DNA from: Gemmatimonadales bacterium UBA7889
Lineage (GTDB): Bacteria; Gemmatimonadota; Gemmatimonadetes; Longimicrobiales; Gaopeijiaceae
Assembly (NCBI GenBank): GCA_002501085.1
Contig: DLRL01000073.1
Location: forward strand, 1 to 29,534
Length of the DNA stretch: 29,534 nucleotides
Direction of reading: 5' to 3'
This document shows positions 1 through 7,520 of this stretch, piece by piece. The translations under genes were made by a program, and so were the position numbers. The notes under the pieces are model-generated. The model searched no databases. It was not told the origin of the DNA and saw nothing but the letters and a program-made list of their open reading frames with translations. Position 1 is the stretch's first letter. Every line of letters begins with the position of its first letter.

Positions 1-828
1 GAAGGCCAGGGGAATCTGCATCATGCCGCCGATCGGCTGAAACACCGGATCTGGCCCCCCAGTGCCTACATAGAGCGACCGTACCCTGGAACCGAATCCA
101 GATTTCAAAAGAGCGCTTAGATCGTATCGTTCTTCTGATCCGCGAGAAGTCGGGGGCCTATACGCGTAGTCTTCGTTATCGAGATATCCTGCTCTCACTA
201 GGAATTGAATCAGGAGTTCTTGGTCTTCTTCTGTGAGAGCCACGTCGATTTGGCCTTGATCTGCTGCTTTGGCCAATAGTTCCGTCGTCGAACCCCAGAG
301 GTCCGCCTTGACGTCCCTGAGGCGAACGCGCTGGCCAGATAAGGGGCCAATTTCAGCGTTCTCCTCATAGGAGTAGTTATCATCGCTCCAGTTCACGAAG
401 AGCTCGAGGGGCACCCCCAGCTCTTTGCAATACCCTAGAACCGCCTGGTCACGGTTCGGGATCCGCCATGCTCCTGCATTGAAATATTGACCTTCATCGA
501 AATCACAGACTTGAGTCTCGCCTCCGATTTCCGTGTGCTGTGAGCCACGCCGGACGCTCCAGCAGAGACCCCCAACCCAGTCGCGTGCTTCAAGAACCTG
601 GTAGTTATAGCCGAGCTTCCCGAGTTCGTAACCGACCGTGAGTCCTGAGAGTCCGCCCCCCAGTACGATAACCCGGGTAGCTGGCTGCATACCGCTCAAT
701 ATGGGCCGAGAAGGTGACTCGGGACCCATTAGATCCCAGGCGTCCATAGCGCCGATCACAAGTGATGAACCGCCGAGTGCGCCGAACCGTTTCAGGACCT
801 GGCGACGAGTCACGGAGTCAGTGTTCAT
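1..828 (-). CDS. Tat-exported flavin monoamine oxidase-like protein (3' end outside the window)
   Basis: This gene is read from the raw sequence: the minus frame from ATG at 828 stays open to base 1, giving 276 N-terminal residues with no stop. Residues 8-20 form a twin-arginine signal (RRQVLKRFGALGG), so export after FAD insertion is likely. A Rossmann FAD motif follows (VLGGGLSGL, residues 55-63), with Glu80 as the likely ribose-binding acid. The segments GGLCWSVRRG (86-95) and GQYFNAGAWRIP (113-124) resemble the flavin monoamine oxidase / L-amino acid oxidase family, which oxidises amines or amino acids to imines with release of hydrogen peroxide or electrons. The substrate domain is only partly present, so substrate cannot be called. 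The ribosome site before 828 is weak. No other gene in the window shares its transcript. Confidence 0.85.
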   Translation of the reverse strand, partial: MNTDSVTRRQVLKRFGALGGSSLVIGAMDAWDLMGPESPSRPILSGMQPATRVIVLGGGLSGLTVGYELGKLGYNYQVLEARDWVGGLCWSVRRGSQHTEIGGETQVCDFDEGQYFNAGAWRIPNRDQAVLGYCKELGVPLELFVNWSDDNYSYEENAEIGPLSGQRVRLRDVKADLWGSTTELLAKAADQGQIDVALTEEDQELLIQFLVRAGYLDNEDYAYRPPTSRGSEERYDLSALLKSGFGSRVRSLYVGTGGPDPVFQPIGGMMQIPLAF

Positions 829-997
829 AGAATTTCTTGGGCAAAGGAAACTGTGTCATTTTGATTCCCTGAATATTTTCCTAACCCTTCGTCTACTGTT
901 CTTTGAGACATCCATAATCTAAACCTAGTGACTTCTTGACGAGAGCCGCTCACAACATAAGTGCTCAAATTGGCGTCGCCACCCAAGGGGGAGGTAA

Positions 998-1216
998 ATG
1001 GTTTCACCATCTTCAACTCTAATTCATTGGATTGGTTTTCTGGCAACATGCTTCATGCTGGTTGCATCACTTTTAGACCAAAGTAGAGATGAAGTCCTAA
1101 TACATTTCATAGCTTCTATGATTCCCAATACGTCTTGTTGGGCAGTAGCCTATCTTCTTGGTGGTTCCAGAAATTTTCTTCCTTTCTTGGCTAAGGACAG
1201 AAGCACTAGACGGTAG
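998..1216 (+). CDS. Possible small membrane protein, 72 aa
   Basis: This is a short reading frame with a purine-rich ribosome site (GGGGAGG at about 987-993) only four bases before the ATG. Two hydrophobic stretches are visible, residues about 10-26 and 34-54, the second with a NTSCWAVAYLLGG pattern faintly like PQ-loop/SWEET-type small proteins. That resemblance is weak and I do not assign a family. Codon use is more AT-rich than in neighbouring enzymes. It lies just upstream of another small membrane protein on the same strand. A minus-strand frame (825-1049) overlaps its start but has no better support. It may be spurious. Confidence 0.38.
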   Translation: MVSPSSTLIHWIGFLATCFMLVASLLDQSRDEVLIHFIASMIPNTSCWAVAYLLGGSRNFLPFLAKDRSTRR

Positions 1217-1262
1217 GGCACACCTCAACCCCGTATCACATCTATTTCAGATCTCGATCCTG

Positions 1263-1652
1263 ATGAAGACGGACAGTTACAGATTCGCCACCGTGCTTGC
1301 GCTCGCGACAGCATTTATCCTCGTCTGGCTCATCGGTGCCGTTGGCGTGATCGGAGTTGAGGGTGACCCCTTCGACTTGATGTATTTCGGGGTGCTTGCC
1401 GTCGGAATCATCGGCGCCGTTATCGCACGTTTCCAGCCACATGGAATGGCACGAGCCTTGTTCTCGACAGCGTTTGCTCAAGCGTTGGTCACCGTGATTG
1501 CGTTGCTCGCTGGGAAGCATCAGAGCAGCGTTAGCTCTGTGCCCGAGATCTTGATTCTGAACGGGTTCTTTATCGCGCTGTTTCTCGGATCTGCACGGCT
1601 GTTTGGGAATGCTGCGCGGGAGGGAACTCCTACGGGAGATTTGGAACCTTAA
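1263..1652 (+). CDS. Conserved hypothetical four-helix membrane protein, 129 aa
   Basis: The start at 1263 (MKTDSYRFAT) is preferred over 1158 because hydrophobic structure begins right after it, while the upstream extension looks non-coding. Four membrane helices are visible at about residues 9-30, 38-55, 65-84 and 96-115, with a conserved-looking VEGDPFDLMYFGVLA segment between helices 1 and 2 and ARFQPHGMARALF between 2 and 3. From memory it resembles a small uncharacterised membrane protein found in several proteobacteria and Bacteroidota. No function is known and no catalytic residues are apparent. Its stop overlaps the stop of the convergent small gene at 1649-1810, so there is no room for a terminator between them. 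Confidence 0.72.
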   Translation: MKTDSYRFATVLALATAFILVWLIGAVGVIGVEGDPFDLMYFGVLAVGIIGAVIARFQPHGMARALFSTAFAQALVTVIALLAGKHQSSVSSVPEILILNGFFIALFLGSARLFGNAAREGTPTGDLEP

Positions 1653-1810
1653 TCCCTACTTCCAAACAATTTGATTATACGAACTACCAACAACACGGAT
1701 ACAAGCACAAGTAAGAACAAGAAAACCAATTCCCTGAGTGAGAATCCCTGTTCGGAATACTCCATCGGTATCCGATTAGCTTGGATGAGAGTTATTGGTA
1801 GCAATGCCAC
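1649..1810 (-). CDS. Predicted single-helix small membrane protein, 53 aa
   Basis: I place the start at the GTG at 1810 because AAGGAGG lies eight bases upstream, an ideal ribosome site. Longer (1849) and shorter (1765) starts exist in frame without such a site. The product has a short polar N-terminus, a strongly hydrophobic helix at about residues 27-44 (LRELVFLFLLVLVSVLLVV) and a basic tail ending KLFGSRD, so the C-terminus is probably cytoplasmic. No family is recognised. It converges on the four-helix membrane protein and the two genes share a TTAA at 1649-1652 that supplies a TAA stop on each strand. Confidence 0.5.
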   Translation of the reverse strand: MALLPITLIQANRIPMEYSEQGFSLRELVFLFLLVLVSVLLVVRIIKLFGSRD

Positions 1811-1979
1811 TGGCCTAACCTCCTTTTTGGGTCGCCCTGTAGTTGCCACCTATCAACAGTGTTTTACTCAGGGGATCTTCTAGTCTCAACCGGTTTCACC
1901 GAACCTACCGGTGAACTATGATTGGTCACGATGTATCCGACCAGAAAGAAGGCATTCAAAGAATAGGACATTTACCCCT

Positions 1980-3212
1980 ATGACACGTCAGATGTCGTCG
2001 GTAGTTCTGCTTCTCATCGTCCTATCGGTCGTCTCGTGCACGACACCGCCACAGTCCACGGAAGAGGCTTTGCCGGAAGCCACCGAGGAGGCGGCATCGG
2101 ACGAGCAACCTGAGGAGCAGGAGGAGGCGACTTCCGCAGACACGATCATTCGGTTGGATCCGAACGCCGAGAACCTCGAGGTGTGGAAAGAGAGAGACAT
2201 CTCGGAGGATCCACCCCGAGAACCGGGACCGATTAAGACCTTTGGACCACTGACCTTCTTCGGGTTGCCTATCGCGATGACGACTGAGGACTTGGTCGCT
2301 GGCGAAGTGGAGGTGGCATTCATCGCAGCCCCGGTCGACATGGGGAGCGGATATCGAGGCGCTGGCGAAGGACCCACCGCAATGCGTGCACTCCGCCGTG
2401 GCGGCGGCAGCATGGAGACGCTGGTGAAGTGGAAGACGGAACTGAAGGGCGTCGACTATGGCGACGCGCCCATCGACAAGCTGAGTCTGGAGCGTAGCAT
2501 GCCATCGATCCGACGGATGGTCCGGGAGATCGCGGAGACGGGCGCGATCCCCATCATCATCGGTGGTGATCACTCCATCGAATACGCGAATGTCGCCGGG
2601 CTCGCCGATGTCTATGGTAAGGAAAACGTTGGTGTCATCCACTTCGATGCTCACTACGACGCTGGAGAATCTCGCACAGGTCACCTGATCACCCATGGAC
2701 GCCCCATACGTCGGCTGATCGAGGAAGGACACGTGCTTGGCGAAAATTATATTCAGGTGGGCCTTCGTGGTGGGTGGCCCGGGCCGGACGGGTTCGAGTG
2801 GATGCGGGAAAACAATCTGCGCTACCACACGATGGCGGAGATCGATCGTGACGGTTGGGGAGCGGTTATGGATCTGGTTCTCGATGAAGCGAATGACGGG
2901 CCGCAGTATCTGCACATCTCTTTTGACATCGATGTCATGGACCCGGCGTATACTGCGGGAACTGGTACACCGGTAGCGGGTGGGCTGACACCCCGAGAGG
3001 TGTTTCCTCTCATCCGAGGTCTCTGCGCTGAGAACAACGTGGTGGGGTTTGACTTGGTCGAACTGGCTCCTCTTCTCGATGCAGGTTACACGAGCGTACT
3101 TAACTCCAAGAAAGTCGTCGACGAGTGCCTGACGGGGGTCGCGTTGAAGAAGAAAGGGCTCAGTGGTCGGGACTACCTGAACCCGCTCACGCGACGAGAC
3201 GGCCGACGGTAG
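1980..3212 (+). CDS. Lipoprotein of the arginase/agmatinase (ureohydrolase) family
   Basis: The ureohydrolase family hydrolyses arginine, agmatine or related guanidino compounds to urea plus an amine, using two manganese ions. All expected metal motifs are visible in the 410-residue product: GGDHS (His198), DAHYD (Asp223, His225, Asp227) and SFDIDVMDP (Asp316, Asp318). The start at 1980 gives a lipoprotein signal (hydrophobic residues 7-19, lipobox VVSC, Cys20) followed by a Glu-rich linker at about 26-53, so the enzyme should be membrane-anchored outside the cytoplasm. That is unusual for a family that is normally cytosolic. It is followed 31 bases later by a PpiC-like gene and a HupE/UreJ-like gene, probably one operon. 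Arginase versus agmatinase specificity cannot be decided from the sequence alone. Confidence 0.9.
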   Translation: MTRQMSSVVLLLIVLSVVSCTTPPQSTEEALPEATEEAASDEQPEEQEEATSADTIIRLDPNAENLEVWKERDISEDPPREPGPIKTFGPLTFFGLPIAMTTEDLVAGEVEVAFIAAPVDMGSGYRGAGEGPTAMRALRRGGGSMETLVKWKTELKGVDYGDAPIDKLSLERSMPSIRRMVREIAETGAIPIIIGGDHSIEYANVAGLADVYGKENVGVIHFDAHYDAGESRTGHLITHGRPIRRLIEEGHVLGENYIQVGLRGGWPGPDGFEWMRENNLRYHTMAEIDRDGWGAVMDLVLDEANDGPQYLHISFDIDVMDPAYTAGTGTPVAGGLTPREVFPLIRGLCAENNVVGFDLVELAPLLDAGYTSVLNSKKVVDECLTGVALKKKGLSGRDYLNPLTRRDGRR

Positions 3213-3243
3213 CGGACCGCGTTGAAGGCCCCTCTATTGAGGG

Positions 3244-4068
3244 ATGAGTAATACGACGTCGCGACCCTCTCTTTTTCAGCGAGCATTACGGGAGCCCGTC
3301 GTCCATTTCACGCTCATCGCGGTGATCTTCTTCCTCGTCACCGAATTCGTCAGTTCTGGCCGCCGCGAGGTCATCGAGATTGACCGTCAGGAGGTCGCGT
3401 GGCGCATCCAGCAGATCGAGGGGGATACTCCTCTGAGTGAGGAAGAACGCAGGCTAACTGAACGCGCCTATATTGACGAGCAGATTCTGGCACGAGAGGC
3501 TCGCATTCTCGGATTCGATGACGACCAACGGATCCGGTCCATCCTATCCCAGAAGATGCTCCACATCCTGAGTGGCGGGGTTATTCAACCCACCGAAGCT
3601 GAGCTTCGGGCCTACTACAAAGAGAACGAACTGCGTTACGTACGGGGGCCTTCCGTGACTGTGGATGAGGTTGTGGTGATGGCTGGTGGATTGGGGACGC
3701 TGCCTCCCGAGCTTGGCACCGGACTAGACGTCGAGCGTTTCGCAGAAAATGAGCGCCTCAGGCATGCCGTCCTGACAGAGGTGACCATAGACGACCTCTC
3801 ACTTGTCTTTGGGCCGGAGACTGCCGCAAAGGTATTCGAAGCTGAGCCGGGAGTATGGGTTGGACCCCAGCAGACAACTCTGGGCGAACATTGGTTTCGG
3901 GTTACCGATCGCTTCGATGAAGTGATTCCCCCTGCTTTCGATGCGATTTTGGGACAAGTCCGATACGACTGGATCGGCGAAAAAGAAAAAGCACTCCTTC
4001 AGGAGCGAATCGCCGAGCTTCGCGAACTCTACTCAGTGAAGTTCATCGGCGAGGGACCCTCGAGGTGA
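3244..4068 (+). CDS. Membrane-anchored PpiC/SurA-like peptidyl-prolyl isomerase family protein
   Basis: The 274-residue product has a short cytoplasmic N-terminus, one membrane helix at about residues 19-37 and then a soluble exported region. Residues about 42-120 (EIDRQEVAWRI, then LTERAYIDEQILAREARILG) match the SurA/PpiC N-terminal helical chaperone region, and the rest resembles a degenerate parvulin domain ending in helices that include GEKEKALLQERIAELRE. The family assists folding of exported proteins. In other genomes a gene of this kind sits next to HupE/UreJ-like genes, and here it overlaps that gene by four bases (GTGA), which suggests coupled translation and a shared role, perhaps folding of the partner or of the upstream lipoprotein. 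Whether it has isomerase activity is uncertain because the parvulin core is poorly conserved. Confidence 0.75.
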   Translation: MSNTTSRPSLFQRALREPVVHFTLIAVIFFLVTEFVSSGRREVIEIDRQEVAWRIQQIEGDTPLSEEERRLTERAYIDEQILAREARILGFDDDQRIRSILSQKMLHILSGGVIQPTEAELRAYYKENELRYVRGPSVTVDEVVVMAGGLGTLPPELGTGLDVERFAENERLRHAVLTEVTIDDLSLVFGPETAAKVFEAEPGVWVGPQQTTLGEHWFRVTDRFDEVIPPAFDAILGQVRYDWIGEKEKALLQERIAELRELYSVKFIGEGPSR

Positions 4069-5090
4069 GACGCCTTGCGCGCTTCGCGCCACTCGGCATC
4101 ATGGCTTTGGTCGCGATGCTGCTTGTGCTGACAACTCGCTTTGCAGCAGCCCATGACGTGGGGATCACCTCCGTCGCACGTATCTTCATCGACCAGGTCG
4201 GAGAGGGTCGGTACACGCTATCCATCGTCGATATCGGCCTGCCTCCTATTGGAGATTCTCCGGGTGTGCTGCCGTCCGGCTGTCGACATCTTCCGGAGGA
4301 GGGAGTGCGCGGAACGGTGGCGTTATTCCGGTTCCAGTGTGACGACGAGCTTATGTTCGACGATGTCATCACCCTCCCTTGGGATTTGGCAGGCGTTGTG
4401 GCGATCGCCCGTTGGAGCGACGGTACCGATGCTTCCGCGTACTTCCGAGGGAAAGGCAATACGGTACCGGTTCAATTGGGAGATCTTCTCGCGGGTGCAG
4501 GATCAGGATTCCGCCTCGCAGAGCGGTACTTTGCACTCGGGACCGAGCACATCCTGCTCGGAATCGACCACCTGCTCTTCGTCCTTGGACTCCTACTATT
4601 GGTTCGGGGGGCGGGACCTCTAGTGAAGACCATCACGGCCTTCACCATTGCGCATAGTATCACCCTGGCAGCTGCCGTCATGGGGGCAGTCACGCTAGAC
4701 CGGGGCCCGGTGGAAGCTGCCATCGCGCTGTCCATCGTGCTTTTGGCCCGAGAGATTGTCGTTGGGTACAGCGGCCATACGCATCTCGTACACCGGCGAC
4801 CTTGGCTGGTAGCTTTCGTCTTTGGATTGTTGCACGGGCTCGGTTTCGCGGGAGCCCTAGGGGAGATTGGGTTGCGTAGCGCGGACGTCCCGCTCGCCCT
4901 CCTCACCTTCAACTTGGGAGTGGAAGCCGGCCAGCTCGCGTTCGTCGTCCTGCTTGTCTTACTGAATAGGATGGTGGGAGAAACCCTGCATTTTCGTGTT
5001 CCCCGGTTCGAGCCTGCACTTGGCTACGCCTTGGGCGGGCTTGCAATGCTCTGGCTATTCGACCGGCTTCCCGCGGTGTGGGGTGCGTAG
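4065..5090 (+). CDS. HupE/UreJ-family membrane protein
   Basis: The start is the GTG at 4065, whose GTGA overlaps the stop of the PpiC-like gene. A signal peptide (residues 1-29, cut near AAA-H) precedes an exported domain (30-145) and a multi-helix C-terminal half. The C-terminal half carries the family signatures EHILLGIDHLLFVLG (161-175), TAFTIAHSITLA (191-202), FVFGLLHGLGFAGAL (251-265) and TFNLGVEAGQLAF (281-293). The His residues 162, 169, 197 and 257 and Glu287 are candidate metal or proton ligands. HupE/UreJ proteins are associated with nickel uptake for hydrogenase and urease, but this longer form with an exported N-terminal domain (often annotated HupE/UreJ-2) has no firmly known substrate. 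Its position behind a urea-releasing ureohydrolase is suggestive only. Confidence 0.88.
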   Translation: MRRLARFAPLGIMALVAMLLVLTTRFAAAHDVGITSVARIFIDQVGEGRYTLSIVDIGLPPIGDSPGVLPSGCRHLPEEGVRGTVALFRFQCDDELMFDDVITLPWDLAGVVAIARWSDGTDASAYFRGKGNTVPVQLGDLLAGAGSGFRLAERYFALGTEHILLGIDHLLFVLGLLLLVRGAGPLVKTITAFTIAHSITLAAAVMGAVTLDRGPVEAAIALSIVLLAREIVVGYSGHTHLVHRRPWLVAFVFGLLHGLGFAGALGEIGLRSADVPLALLTFNLGVEAGQLAFVVLLVLLNRMVGETLHFRVPRFEPALGYALGGLAMLWLFDRLPAVWGA

Positions 5091-5105
5091 CGAGCCACTA
5101 CAACT

Positions 5106-5273
5106 TTAGTGGCACCCCTCCTTATTACTTCTTCCTTTGAGTATCCATCGGAGAAGACCCCAGCAGACCAAGACGATTCCCAAGTTACTCAGTTCGCCAT
5201 TACTGACGAGCAAACCAACGCCTACCCAGAACGGAAGCCAGGCACTACCGAATGCGGCTCGCAAGCTTATCAC
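5106..5273 (-). CDS. Predicted two-helix small membrane protein, 55 aa
   Basis: This frame is read directly from the sequence. It begins with GTG at 5273, immediately after an in-frame stop, with GGAGAA (5281-5286 on the complement) seven bases upstream, and ends at TAA 5106-5108. The product is hydrophobic: AAFGSAWLPFWVGVGLLV (residues 6-23), a short NGELSN turn, then LGIVLVCWGLLRWIL (31-45) and a basic tail KGRSNKEGCH. This is a helical hairpin layout with the positive-inside tail in the cytoplasm. It lies 46 bases downstream of the serine hydrolase gene on the same strand and may be its last operon partner. I recognise no family. Confidence 0.5.
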   Translation of the reverse strand: MISLRAAFGSAWLPFWVGVGLLVSNGELSNLGIVLVCWGLLRWILKGRSNKEGCH

Positions 5274-5319
5274 TTAATGGTTCTCCGTTATGACCAAGGG
5301 CGCTTGACCTTGTTCAGCG

Positions 5320-6516
5320 TCAGTATCCCCGCTCTACCGCAGAGGCTACTGAGTCCCAGTTATATGTGTATTGAATACGACGGCTTATCTCGTTGATCAC
5401 AGTTGATCCCTGGTCGGCATTGGTCATAACGACTAGGCCATAGCCTTTCACTTTGTGTGCGAGCATTAGAGCCCTGAAGCCCCAATTACTTCCACCATGA
5501 CTGAAGTACCAGCCTTCGCCGATCTTGCTCATAGTAAAACCGACTGCGAAGGGACCCACGCCGACCGGATTCAACATCTCTTGGATTATAGACTGAGAAA
5601 GCACACGATTCGACTCCCCGCGAGCAGAGTGCTGCACTTCGATCATAAAACGAGCTAGGTCGGTGGGAGTCGTCCAAAGGCCCGCGGCTGCGTGCTCAGG
5701 GTATACATGCCACTTTGGACCGCGGGACTCACCGTTGTTGTCATGTGCTCGGGCAGCATTGTTGTTGTGTTCCGGAGAGATTGGTTGAGCATAAGAGCTG
5801 CGCGTCATGCCAATCGGGGCGAGCACCCCTTCCTGCAGTACATCCACAAATGGACGTCTACGGACATCCGAGAGAGCAAGCTCCATGACTGTGACGCCGC
5901 CACCCGAATACTCATAGAATGTCATTGGCTCGCGTTCCATGAACACTCTACCGACGTTCGAAAGCTCGTGGCCTTCTAAGATTTGTACGGTCGTCGGAAG
6001 CGGTCGCGCTGGATCATATCCTGGGAACCCAAAGCCGTCTCCTAGGCCTGAGGTGTGACTGGTGAGCGTGCGTGGTGTTACAGGTCGGTTTCTGGTGAAT
6101 TCTCTACCATCAAGAGTCCATGAATCCAGAATGTCGTTGATATCATCATCTAGGCTAAACAAGCCATCTTGTACTGCCCTGAGTACCCCCATCGCTGCAA
6201 CTGGTTTACTGATAGAGGCTGCTTGGAACATCGTTTCAATGTCGACGAGCTGACCTGTCTCGACATCAGCTACCCCATAGGCTCTTGCCCAGTGGATCTT
6301 GAAATCGTGAATGACTGCAATACTGATTCCGGGAACTCCAAACTCTTCCATGAGTTCAGCGACCGTACGCGTTCCGAGTCCGTCCTCACCGGGTTGGGTC
6401 TGAGCTTGCTCTATAGCAGCTTGGGCAGAGACCGCTGAAATTTGTGCTTCGAGTGGAGTTCCTAGACACAACAACAAGCTTACACCCACACAGACAATGA
6501 GGTTTAGCTGACCCAT
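5320..6516 (-). CDS. Secreted serine hydrolase of the beta-lactamase / penicillin-binding fold
   Basis: The chosen start at 6516 gives a clean signal peptide (MGQLNLIVCVGVSLLLCLG, cut after about residue 24) and has GGAGAG upstream; the ATG at 6546 has no ribosome site. The 398-residue product shows the class C-like catalytic set: SISK (Ser101, Lys104), a Y-S-G motif in YEYSGGG (Tyr203) and HGG (340-342) in place of the KTG box. LTSHTSGL (151-158) is also typical of this family. These proteins include esterases, D-aminopeptidases and peptidoglycan hydrolases, so the name beta-lactamase should not be read as resistance. Substrate is unknown. Upstream lies the DUF6174 lipoprotein gene, whose stop is eight bases before this start, so the two are probably co-transcribed. 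Confidence 0.88.
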   Translation of the reverse strand: MGQLNLIVCVGVSLLLCLGTPLEAQISAVSAQAAIEQAQTQPGEDGLGTRTVAELMEEFGVPGISIAVIHDFKIHWARAYGVADVETGQLVDIETMFQAASISKPVAAMGVLRAVQDGLFSLDDDINDILDSWTLDGREFTRNRPVTPRTLTSHTSGLGDGFGFPGYDPARPLPTTVQILEGHELSNVGRVFMEREPMTFYEYSGGGVTVMELALSDVRRRPFVDVLQEGVLAPIGMTRSSYAQPISPEHNNNAARAHDNNGESRGPKWHVYPEHAAAGLWTTPTDLARFMIEVQHSARGESNRVLSQSIIQEMLNPVGVGPFAVGFTMSKIGEGWYFSHGGSNWGFRALMLAHKVKGYGLVVMTNADQGSTVINEISRRIQYTYNWDSVASAVERGY

Positions 6517-6523
6517 TTTCTTA

Positions 6524-6955
6524 TCAGCTCTCCAATGCTGTGACATCGCTCAGGAGTGTAAAGCCTATTTCCTCGTCCGCCATCATCTCAACGTAATCAA
6601 TCCAAATCCGTGTTGGATACCCACGGCTGGGGTTGAAGTCTACTTGTACCTCATGCGCGTCTCGGTCGTACGCATCCTGCACAAGATCGAAAAGGCCATC
6701 GATTGTCCTGAAGAACTCGGGGTCATGCGCTACCTCCGATGCGAGTTCGGTGACACCGCTTATGACTCCACCCTTAACGGTTACCCGAACATCGGCCCTA
6801 GCCAGGCAGAAGCAGTTTCTTACAACGTCGAACGTGTAGTCCGTTAGGCGTTGGGCTTCCCACAGTGCTCGGTACTCAGCCAGGTCGTTTTCAGGCGTAG
6901 TCGGGCTTGCACATGCACTGAGCAGTACCAGAGCTGTTAGTCGAACTCGAATCAC
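6524..6955 (-). CDS. DUF6174-like lipoprotein, 143 aa
   Basis: Residues 5-15 form a lipoprotein signal with lipobox LLSAC (Cys15), so the protein is anchored to a membrane outside the cytoplasm. The mature part matches my recollection of DUF6174: a DYTFDVVRNCFC segment with a close Cys pair (48 and 50), VRVTVKGGVISGV, a TIDGLFDLVQDAYDRDA helix, and GYPTRIWIDYVEMMADEE near the C-terminus. The function of this family is unknown and it is small and beta-rich. The gene stands 21 bases after the RidA-like gene and directly before the serine hydrolase gene, suggesting one minus-strand transcript. Confidence 0.78.
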   Translation of the reverse strand: MIRVRLTALVLLSACASPTTPENDLAEYRALWEAQRLTDYTFDVVRNCFCLARADVRVTVKGGVISGVTELASEVAHDPEFFRTIDGLFDLVQDAYDRDAHEVQVDFNPSRGYPTRIWIDYVEMMADEEIGFTLLSDVTALES

Positions 6956-6976
6956 TTGCTTGACGAGGCTAGGTCC

Positions 6977-7462
6977 TTACTTGGACCGATGTGCTTCCAG
7001 CTCTATTTCGATCATAAGCTCGGGTAGGGCGAGGCCTTTGACTTCGAGCCAGCTTCCGGTTGGAAACTGCTTCGTGTAAATCGAGTTCCGATAGGAAGAG
7101 ACCTCGAGAAATCTCGCCATGTCAGTCGTAAAAATGTTCTCGGCAACCACGTCGTCGAAGGTATAGCCGTAGTGCTGCAGAACCTTGTCCAAATCGGCGT
7201 AAGCGTTCTTCATCTGCTGCTCGAGATCGCCGACGGCGGTCGGGGTTCCGGCGTCGTCCATACTCACGGCGCCAGAGATCTTGATGTCGTCACCGATCTT
7301 CACGGCGTGTGAGTAACCGAAGGCCCTTTCGGTCTCCGGCCGCAGAAGAAAGTACTCCGGCACTTCCGCCTCGACGGCTTGGTTGGCGGGTGCAGTGTCA
7401 GCGCAGCCGGAGAGGAAGGCTGCGCTGAGAAGTACGAGGGCGAGTTGCGATTCTGCCGTCAT
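6977..7462 (-). CDS. RidA/YjgF-family lipoprotein, 161 aa
   Basis: The start at 7462 is set by GAGGAG upstream and gives a lipoprotein signal (residues 5-20, lipobox FLSGC, Cys20). An in-frame extension upstream has no such features. The mature domain follows the RidA fold: KISGAVSMDDAG, DLEQQMKNAYADLDKVLQHYGYTFDDVV, then SIYTKQFPTGSWLEVKGLAL and IEIELEA. Classical RidA enzymes deaminate reactive enamines and imines in the cytosol using an arginine in a P-x-R motif before the VEV strand. Here that position reads PTGS (134-137), so the arginine is missing while the glutamate strand is kept. Imine deaminase activity is therefore doubtful, and the exported location is also unusual. It may bind a small molecule. 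Confidence 0.85.
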   Translation of the reverse strand: MTAESQLALVLLSAAFLSGCADTAPANQAVEAEVPEYFLLRPETERAFGYSHAVKIGDDIKISGAVSMDDAGTPTAVGDLEQQMKNAYADLDKVLQHYGYTFDDVVAENIFTTDMARFLEVSSYRNSIYTKQFPTGSWLEVKGLALPELMIEIELEAHRSK

Positions 7463-7520
7463 TGTCTTTCTCCTCGGACTTATTTCAGTTCGGCTCTTAG
7501 AAAGCTTTACGAAGCGTACG

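Noticed and set aside
638..922. Plus-strand frame over the flavin oxidase N-terminus
   Set aside because: It is antisense to the open flavin oxidase frame with its Tat signal and FAD motif.
825..1049. Minus-strand frame overlapping the small gene at 998 and abutting the flavin oxidase start
   Set aside because: It has no good ribosome site and no motif, and its end overlaps the flavin oxidase start by four bases. It could be an alternative to the 998-1216 frame but neither is certain.
1895..1915. Inverted repeat TTCACCG / CGGTGAA upstream of the arginase gene
   Set aside because: A seven-base stem with a seven-base loop and no T-run is too weak to call a terminator, and no known operator matches. 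It could be a protein-binding site but there is nothing to support it.
2022..2915. Long minus-strand frame under the arginase gene
   Set aside because: It is antisense to a gene with every metal motif of its family, has no recognisable domain and a composition rich in Arg, His and Pro, as expected of a shadow frame.
5109..5396. Plus-strand frame of 95 codons after the HupE/UreJ-like gene
   Set aside because: It overlaps the serine hydrolase C-terminus and the better supported small minus-strand gene and has no hydrophobic or domain features.
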